From: Metaphire vulgaris
Lineage: Eukaryota > Annelida > Clitellata > Crassiclitellata > Megascolecidae
NCBI GenBank assembly: GCA_018105865.1
Contig: CM030837.1
Location: forward strand, 13,738,225 to 13,802,224
Length of the DNA stretch: 64,000 bases
Direction: 5' to 3'
In this document: positions 39,801 through 46,500 of the stretch, piece after piece
How the letters are laid out: each line of letters starts with the position of its first letter
Position numbering within the stretch: position 1 is the stretch's first letter
Notes under the pieces: model-generated
The model's database searches: none
Told to the model about the DNA's origin: nothing
Seen by the model: the letters and a program-made list of their open reading frames with translations, nothing else
Program-made: the position numbers and the translations under genes

Positions 39801-42041
39801 ATCATCAATGTTCTGTGCAGAGATTAAGCTATGAAGCAAGGCTGAATCATTGTGGAATGACCAGTTTAAAGAAATGGAGAGTAAGAAGAGATTCAATTGA
39901 GACATACAAGATACTAACTAATAAATGGAAGTGCCATATAAAAGGTTTTCACTAGTGCTACAGAATACTGGTACTTAAGGACACAGCAAAAGGTTGCTTA
40001 AGAAATGAGATTGGAGGTACAATCGGGTTGAACCTACATTTCTCTCGGGCCAGAGTACTAAACAGATAAGTGAATTAGATGACAGGACAAAATCACCCAA
40101 TAATGTGGATTGTTCTAAAGGTATTAATATTATTAGTGAACTTCTATAGAGCCATTTTAGTAATGCACTTTACATCAGTCAGTGGTCATTCTGGATTTGA
40201 ATCATAATCCCCGCTGTCAAATCAAAAAAGTCAGCCCGATTTTCTGGTCTGGTTATGGCAGATAGGCCATAGAGAATAGGTATGTTTTGAGCAGGAGTAG
40301 TAGCAGCTGCAGTAGTAGTAGGAGCAGCAATAGCAGCAGCAGTTCAGCAGCAGTAATACACTGTGAGCCAAAAAAAAGCAAACCCTTTTTATTATGGAAA
40401 CAACTTTGTTAAATAACTTTGTTAAATTTTGACCAAGCTTGTTCAAACTTGGCAGCAAGGTAGCTGAGGGAATCCCAAACACATTTGCATCAGGCTGCTC
40501 ACCACATATATTATTTGTAGCAAATATATTTGATGAAACAAAGTACAATGTAATTATGCATTTACATTATATACATTTTGGCAGCAGTGACCGTAATGAG
40601 CGGATGGCAAGAAGCATCTCCTGCAGCAGCACATCATTGTATTATGCGACTGCTCATCAAACAAAAGCAAAAATTTTGAGGTTCTTATGTCAAGAAAAAA
40701 ACAAATATATTACAATAGGTTTTCAGACTAAATTGACAATCTTGTTAAATGTATTGGCAACACTGCCTGAGACAGCAAAAACAGCACAGCTGACATTTTC
40801 TAGAACTGCCATTGCAGTTGGTTATGGACCAAGTAAGTCAAAACATTCTAGCAGGCCCGTACGAAGTGGGGGTGCAGGGGGTGCAGCTGCACCCCTGGAA
40901 AAATGTATGGGGTGCAGCTGCACCCCTGGAAAAATGTAGGGGGTGCAGTGCACCCCCTGGAAAGAAGATGGTCTGCATCCTGTCTGCACCTCTGTAACCT
41001 TAAAAAGTGTGGAGATGACCTTTTTTGCTCGTCAAGGTATTTTGAGGGTGAAATTGGGCATCGATGACCTTTTTTTGCTTGTCAAGAATTTCAAAGAGAA
41101 AACTTTGACCTGGAGAAAACCTGCACCCTCTGACGAAAATTCGTTCCGACGTCACTGCATTCTAGTTACCTTTATAATCAAAAACAATTTTGCCATCTGA
41201 GAAATATATTTAATGAGACTATATTAACCTGGTTACATATACAAATTCTGACACTAGGATATCCACAAGTGCCCGGTATGAAAGGTATCTGTATAATAAC
41301 ACATGTGTTACTGTGCTGTTAGAGCAAATTGCAAAAGGTACCAGATTCCTTGCTTCATTTCAATCCATCAGTCGTTGTAGATGAGTCTGTACAGTGGAGC
41401 ATTCACTGCTGATAAAGGACAGCAGATGGCCTGAAAAACCTGTAAAGGCATGGTCTAGTCTACAGCAGTAAGTCTAGCCAGTAAAATATTTATCAATACA
41501 TACAAGATATGGTTATCAATACACAGGTAGATAGCAAATTACACATCCACATGCCAACGAAATCTACTAAAGCAAGGACAGATCCAACTTGAGACCAAAA
41601 CGAGACTTGGAAATCAAATGCAATGCTGCAGTCAACCTCATTCTGCTCAGCTAGCTGTCTAAACTGAATTTATTATTTTTTTAAATAATGTCTGTCAATA
41701 TAATGTTCAATGCAAATTTTAAACAGTTAAATTTCTAATTAGCTCCAGTACTTGGCAACTACTGGTACTTGCTCACTGTCCAGGCTCATAGGCACTCAAC
41801 CAGGTCTTAAGATGCATTAACTCTGCAGATACCTACCTCCCACTTGGTAAGAGAGCATTTTCAGTGGCTGGGCAGAGAATATGAAATTCACTCTCAGAAT
41901 TGCTCTGCTCCTCTAAGTCTCTTATGACATTTCGATCCAGAGTCAAAATTGCCAATCGTCCTACCTACTAAATACAGGACTGATAAATCAGACTGACTGT
42001 CAAGTGCATTACTAAAATGGCACTATAGAAATTCAACAGCC

Positions 42042-42073
<32 letters not shown>

Positions 42074-42119
42074 AATAATAATAATAGCAATAATAATTAA
42101 AAAATGAAAACATAAAAAC

Positions 42120-42159
<40 letters not shown>

Positions 42160-42181
42160 GCATTCGTTTAGGTCACCAAAC

Positions 42182-42227
<46 letters not shown>

Positions 42228-43463
42228 CCCTAAAAATGCTTTACAATGTGAAATGAAACAATCCCAAACTTCTAAATTTCAGTTTCATATCTTCACTTGA
42301 CTAAAAATTATAGCCCTTCATACTAAGGGTGCAACACCCATTCTTCTATGTGCAAATTTGCAATTTGAGTCTGAAGAGGTTCTGAAAACACATCTCTTTC
42401 CATTAGTATGGGTCGATAGCAGGGGCGTAGCCAGGAAATTGGATTTGGGAGGGTATAAATAGTTTGGGTGGGTATAAATCTTAACTATAAACCACATAAA
42501 CCATATAAACCATATATAACCACATGTAAATCACATAAAAACTTTAAGGTAGACTGATTTTTTTTGGGGGGTATATATACCGATATACCCCCTCCCGTCG
42601 CTACGCCCCTGGTCGATAGCTAAAAACAGCTAGGTACCCTATTTAGGATATTATCAAGTCAAATCTGGTCATATCATCAAAAATCATTTCAGCCTTGAGG
42701 ACCCCCTCTTTTAGATCTTCGACGACCCAATACACATTTAATAGGAGCTCTGGGCTTCTCATATTATGATACTCATTTATATTAACTTTTACCAAAATAA
42801 ATAGAATGTTTACATAACATGTGCCTTCAATGGAATTTGAATTTTTGAATATTAGCAATTTTTGCAAAGTTTTATAAAAAGAATTCTATAATCCAAAGTT
42901 TATGCCAACAGTGAAAAAAAAAAAAAACTTCATCAAAATAATCAAGCAATACTCAAATCCTTCAACACACAAAATATGATATAAACAACATATTAGGGTC
43001 AGTCACATTCTGCACTCTTAAAGAGATTCAGTGGCATGCAGACAGCGGTGGGCAATTGGAGTCAAGTCAGTAAAAACAGGTTGTCTCATCAATTTTGGAA
43101 CCCCCATCTGGTCGGCGCCCGGGGCCACCGTCCCACCGCCCCCCTACTGAAGAGATAATATGCAATTCGGTGGGATTAACTACAATGACACCTAAACCAG
43201 AAGTCAATGCAAACAGCATTTTAAGCTCAGCACTGCTTCTTTGCACACAATACAATGTCTTTTAAATGCTTTTTATAATCAGGTGACTGAATTGGAATGC
43301 AACCAGTTAACATATCAGACTCGACCAGACATTAGGCAATTTGAATACAATTATAAATTTTAACAGACTGCACAAAAATAGTGCCAAAATAAGCAAAAGT
43401 GTCAATCAAATAGAATTCTTTAAAGGCTGTTCAGGCACAAGACTTCTACATCCCCAGAAGACT

Positions 43464-43504
<41 letters not shown>

Positions 43505-46500
43505 ACCTTTCAATCCCACTTCACTTTGTGTATCTGTCAGCATAGATCATGTAAATCTGGAATCCACACTAGTCTGCATCTCCAACAGTTTCTAGCAGAA
43601 AAGGGTGACTGGCACAATAGTTAAAGATTAATCACAGAGATCAGAATGTCAGACACAAACAAACCCCACATTTCAGATTTCAATATTCACATCAGAAATA
43701 TATATTAAGTGTACCATGATAATAATATATATCAGTGCAATCATCCAAATTCCAGAATTTAAATTTCATTCTGCATGAAATCAAATGTCTGAAGATACCC
43801 AAAAAGGAAAACATGTCAGGTGAAATGCAGAAAAAGGTTTCGTACCGGGCTTTTTTGTGCTGGAACGAGGTGGAATGGCATTCAGGGAAATCTGAGTGAA
43901 GACTGGTTTTTGCAACATTAAATTCATAAATAGAAAATTCAGAACTAGATGATTTTTCCAATCCATTTATGATTTAAGCATGAAATAATCATTTGTTGAG
44001 TTTCTTCAGCATGTTAATTAAAGACACATTATACACTGTTGTATTGATTATAGTCATTATAGTAACTGTACGGCTGCTACGTCATGTTGACAATTGACTT
44101 CCAACTAATGCATTCCAGAAAATATATTTTTTACAAAAAAGCCCTGGTTTCGCATAAACGACAAACAATAAAGACTTTGGAGTGAAACTCACTAAGCAAC
44201 TGAACATAGGACAACACAGCATTGGCTCTGCACATGTTGCATGTTAGAATTGCAACTCATGAAAACTGTATTCTGATTCTCAAAACACTCAATGGCTAAT
44301 ATCAAGAAATAATGCACATAAACTGCTTAGTTGACTAATAGCTGTGCACTTTTGATAGCAACAATAATATTCTAATTGCATTAGATCCACTTACAAAGGA
44401 ACAGATTAATTTCAGAGATGGAAGAGATAAGTTTCCAGTCTATGGTAATCACCTAAAACTTGTATAGAGTGATATTTTCTTCATGAAATTTCTTTTGAGT
44501 GAAATATTTCAGGACACATTTTATCTAAAATTTGTAATTTTTAAACTTATTCACTGCCAGATATAAATGAAGAAATTTGCTACATAACGTGTAAATAATG
44601 AGACATACTGTGCTTGCACTCTCCCAACCAAAGATATGCACATTGCACATAGTTCATGGTCAGGAGGCCATTAAAGAGAGGATGAAATAGATGGAAGGAG
44701 GATGATCCACTAAACCTGAGGGGTAGAATAACAAGCTAGTGGTCAGCTGCTACAACAAGTACAGTAACATTAAGAGCTCACTTTATGCTTCACTTCAGGA
44801 TCAGAATTTCAACAGACAGACAGACCGACAGACAGACAGACAGACAGACTGACTGACTGACTAACAGACATAGGCAGACTGACTGACTGACAGATAAAGA
44901 GACAAAGAGACTGACAGAGACAGACAGCATGATAGGTATTTGCCAAATGTATAGAGTTGCCAAAAACTTGTTGCTTCTTTCAAATATATTATCCACATAT
45001 TATGTTGCTATATTGTACTTAAAATACATTCAATGTTCAGATAGTTTCAATTATCATGTGACTATCGGGTATATGTAATGCCTGGCACTGTAAAACTGGA
45101 ATAGAAGATAATATAGTATAATTAGAATACTGAAGTTAAGCACCTTTAAACAAGGCTTGTACTTGGATGGGTGACCATCCTGGGATCATGGCGCTGGCTG
45201 ACAACCAAGCCGTTCATAGCTTTCAGCGTAGATAAATTGGGTACAGCGTTAAGCTGTGGAGGTAAAACACTGGTCTAGAGAAAGCAATGGCAAACTGCTC
45301 TAGAATAATCGGATAAGCCATTTTTGCCACAGCTTGTCTAGAACACAAAGATCAGTGCCAGATCCAAAGCTCACTCGAGTATGGGACTATCTATCTTTAT
45401 CTTACTTTTATATGCAATTCTACATTTTTGATACATTGCACATCATCCTAGTTAACTATCTGGTTTGAAGTGCTTTATAAGTCATGCAGAAAATATTAAA
45501 GACGATCAGCTAAAATACCTTGCAACTTACATTAAAATACAAAGGACAAAGTAATGTATGATTTGACACTTAGAAATAAACAAATATTCCAAACATCACA
45601 TAAAGAATTTGAACCTACTTTGCCACGCAACATCATCCTTCCACCACATCGTGTGCATGACTTGACATGACAGTAGTGACACTGATGGCCAACACCGTCT
45701 GCAAATTTTGTCTTGTGACAGATCTCACAGACAGCTTCCTGTGTCACACCTGTCGTTGTCACTTGCTTAACCTCCTCCCCAAGTTTTTTCACCGATTCCT
45801 GGTAACTCTCAAAGTCATCTTGAAGATTTCTTATGGAATACAAAAATAAACAAAATTCAAACAGAAATGAAGAGTGCTGTAAAAAAAAACTTTAAGAAAT
45901 ACAAGATTTTGCAAAAGCAGTTCAAATGCCAAGGAGCTTTATGCAGTGCACTTTAGGCAGTGCTTGAAGATAACATTACCATTCCATGACTGGCACTGAA
46001 TCGCACCACAACAATTTGAGAACAGCAAGATTCAAAATAATACAAGAGCCCATAAATAGTATACATTCATGAGTGATATAAGCCCAGTCCCCATCAGTCC
46101 AAGATTATAGTGAACTTTCTGGACTTTTACAGCATACCCTTCAATGGTATAGACCAGGAGTGGCCAAACTGCGGCTCGAAAGCCACATGCGGCTCCTCTC
46201 GCAAAAAGCTTAGAAAATTTTGAAAGAGCAGATTAACAGATCAACTGAAACACACAATTGTTGACCAAATTTCAAGAATGGGTCACACGACCAAGTGTGC
46301 ATCTCCCCATCCCAAGGAGATCAGGTATCCTAGAGTCAACTGCAGACTAATCATGGTTGACTGCCTGGCAACCATAGTGACCCTCCTTGATTACGTGCAG
46401 CTGTGAGTAAGTGAGCTATGACATTAGTTATAGCCATGGCTATAGCCCAACCATAGTCAAATGGCCAATACTCTGAGAGAATTTGTGACCCACTTCCCAA

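Noticed and set aside
40439..40939. 166-codon open frame on the plus strand
   Set aside because: Runs into the MITE at 40852 and its tandem repeats; no recognisable domain.
43830..43890. Possible small exon with [14 protein letters not shown] on the minus strand
   Set aside because: It would interrupt the zinc finger between its third and fourth CxxC pairs; the exon 2/3 phase is correct without it.
45130..45180. 5S rRNA gene
   Set aside because: Only the internal promoter region is present; the rest of 5S is missing and a SINE body follows.
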